DNA of 64,000 nt. It comes from Hymenobacter sp. CRA2. Its GTDB lineage: Bacteria; Bacteroidota; Bacteroidia; Cytophagales; Hymenobacteraceae. Every line of letters begins with the position of its first letter. Positions within the stretch are counted from its first letter, which is position 1. The notes beneath the pieces are model-generated. The model had not been told where the DNA came from. It saw only the letters and a list, made by a program, of their open reading frames with translations, and ran no database searches. Position numbers and translations under genes: made by a program. The stretch is from positions 1 through 64,000 of the forward strand of contig NZ_MVBC01000003.1 of the NCBI RefSeq assembly GCF_002007105.1. The letters are read 5' to 3'. Shown in pieces: positions 63,858 through 64,000 of the stretch.

Positions 63858-64000
63858 ATAGGCCCGGGATTGCGCGGTTGCCGAAGCTCAAAGCCGAGCA
63901 TCCTGGCTGCGCATGAGTGGGCAGGCGCAGAGGAGCGGGCAAAATCCGTAGCTTACCTCCTACGCTCCTGGTTCCCATCTCACACGCTTTGTTCTTATGC
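63858..64000. other. Window tail
   Basis: No gene can be assigned. An ATG at 63997-63999 could be the start of the next gene, which leaves the window. Confidence 0.3.

Overview
The window looks like the chromosome of a high-GC member of the Bacteroidota, most likely Hymenobacter or a close relative in the Cytophagales. Evidence: Bacteroidota-type promoters (-33 TTG/TTTG, -7 TAnnTTTG), no clear Shine-Dalgarno sequences, a TonB-dependent receptor with STN and carboxypeptidase-like N-terminal domains, DUF4249 lipoproteins, proteins ending in a type IX secretion (T9SS) sorting domain, and many secreted lipoproteins. The genus is inferred from gene content and style, not from a search.

Layout. 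1-820: the 5' end of a 16S rRNA gene (minus strand) behind a promoter region with up to five stacked promoters. 822-5193: a minus-strand cluster of spoT/relA, a Fur-family regulator, a STAS protein and purA. 5424-10345: a secreted protein, tRNA-Leu, then the protein-quality-control set tig, clpP, clpX, and a broken tRNA-like sequence. 10409-15130 (minus): lpxB, a QueD/PTPS-family gene, a cobalamin/siderophore-type binding protein and permease without an ATPase gene, and a bestrophin. 15456-20658: hldD, an FAD/NAD(P) protein, and a divergent MarR-quinone oxidoreductase pair sharing a symmetric operator. 20894-27375: four Thr/Ser/Gly-rich lipoproteins interleaved with an HTTM membrane protein, an MBL-fold hydrolase and an ATP-pyrophosphatase. 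27561-35754: a DUF885 metallopeptidase-like protein, a T9SS cargo, a TPR protein, an SDR, DoxX, a flavin reductase and two very short genes with their own terminators. 35840-44322 (minus): a five-gene operon of a small secreted protein, a TonB receptor, two DUF4249 lipoproteins and a protein carrying a plug-like domain without a barrel. 44578-51108: a cupin, a BLUF photoreceptor, a T9SS-secreted CE15-type esterase and a HelD-type helicase, with a 233-bp MITE between the last two. 51424-63774: an alpha/beta hydrolase, a DUF6624 gene remnant, a GH3-beta-lactamase fusion, an aldo/keto reductase, a hydrolase-AraC pair, DUF2059, two paralogous 219-aa lipoproteins and a secreted TPR-like protein.

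The most unusual material is the TonB/DUF4249/plug operon with a gene-conversion tract between its two lipoprotein genes, the Thr/Ser/Gly lipoprotein cluster whose protein repeats persist while their codons are scrambled, the symmetric four-half-site operator, the 233-bp MITE with 42-bp inverted ends and a possible TTTT target duplication, a dispersed family of REP-like palindromes, and a tandem array of perfect palindromes at 58683-58860. Most genes carry a strong intrinsic terminator, so transcription units are easy to delimit.
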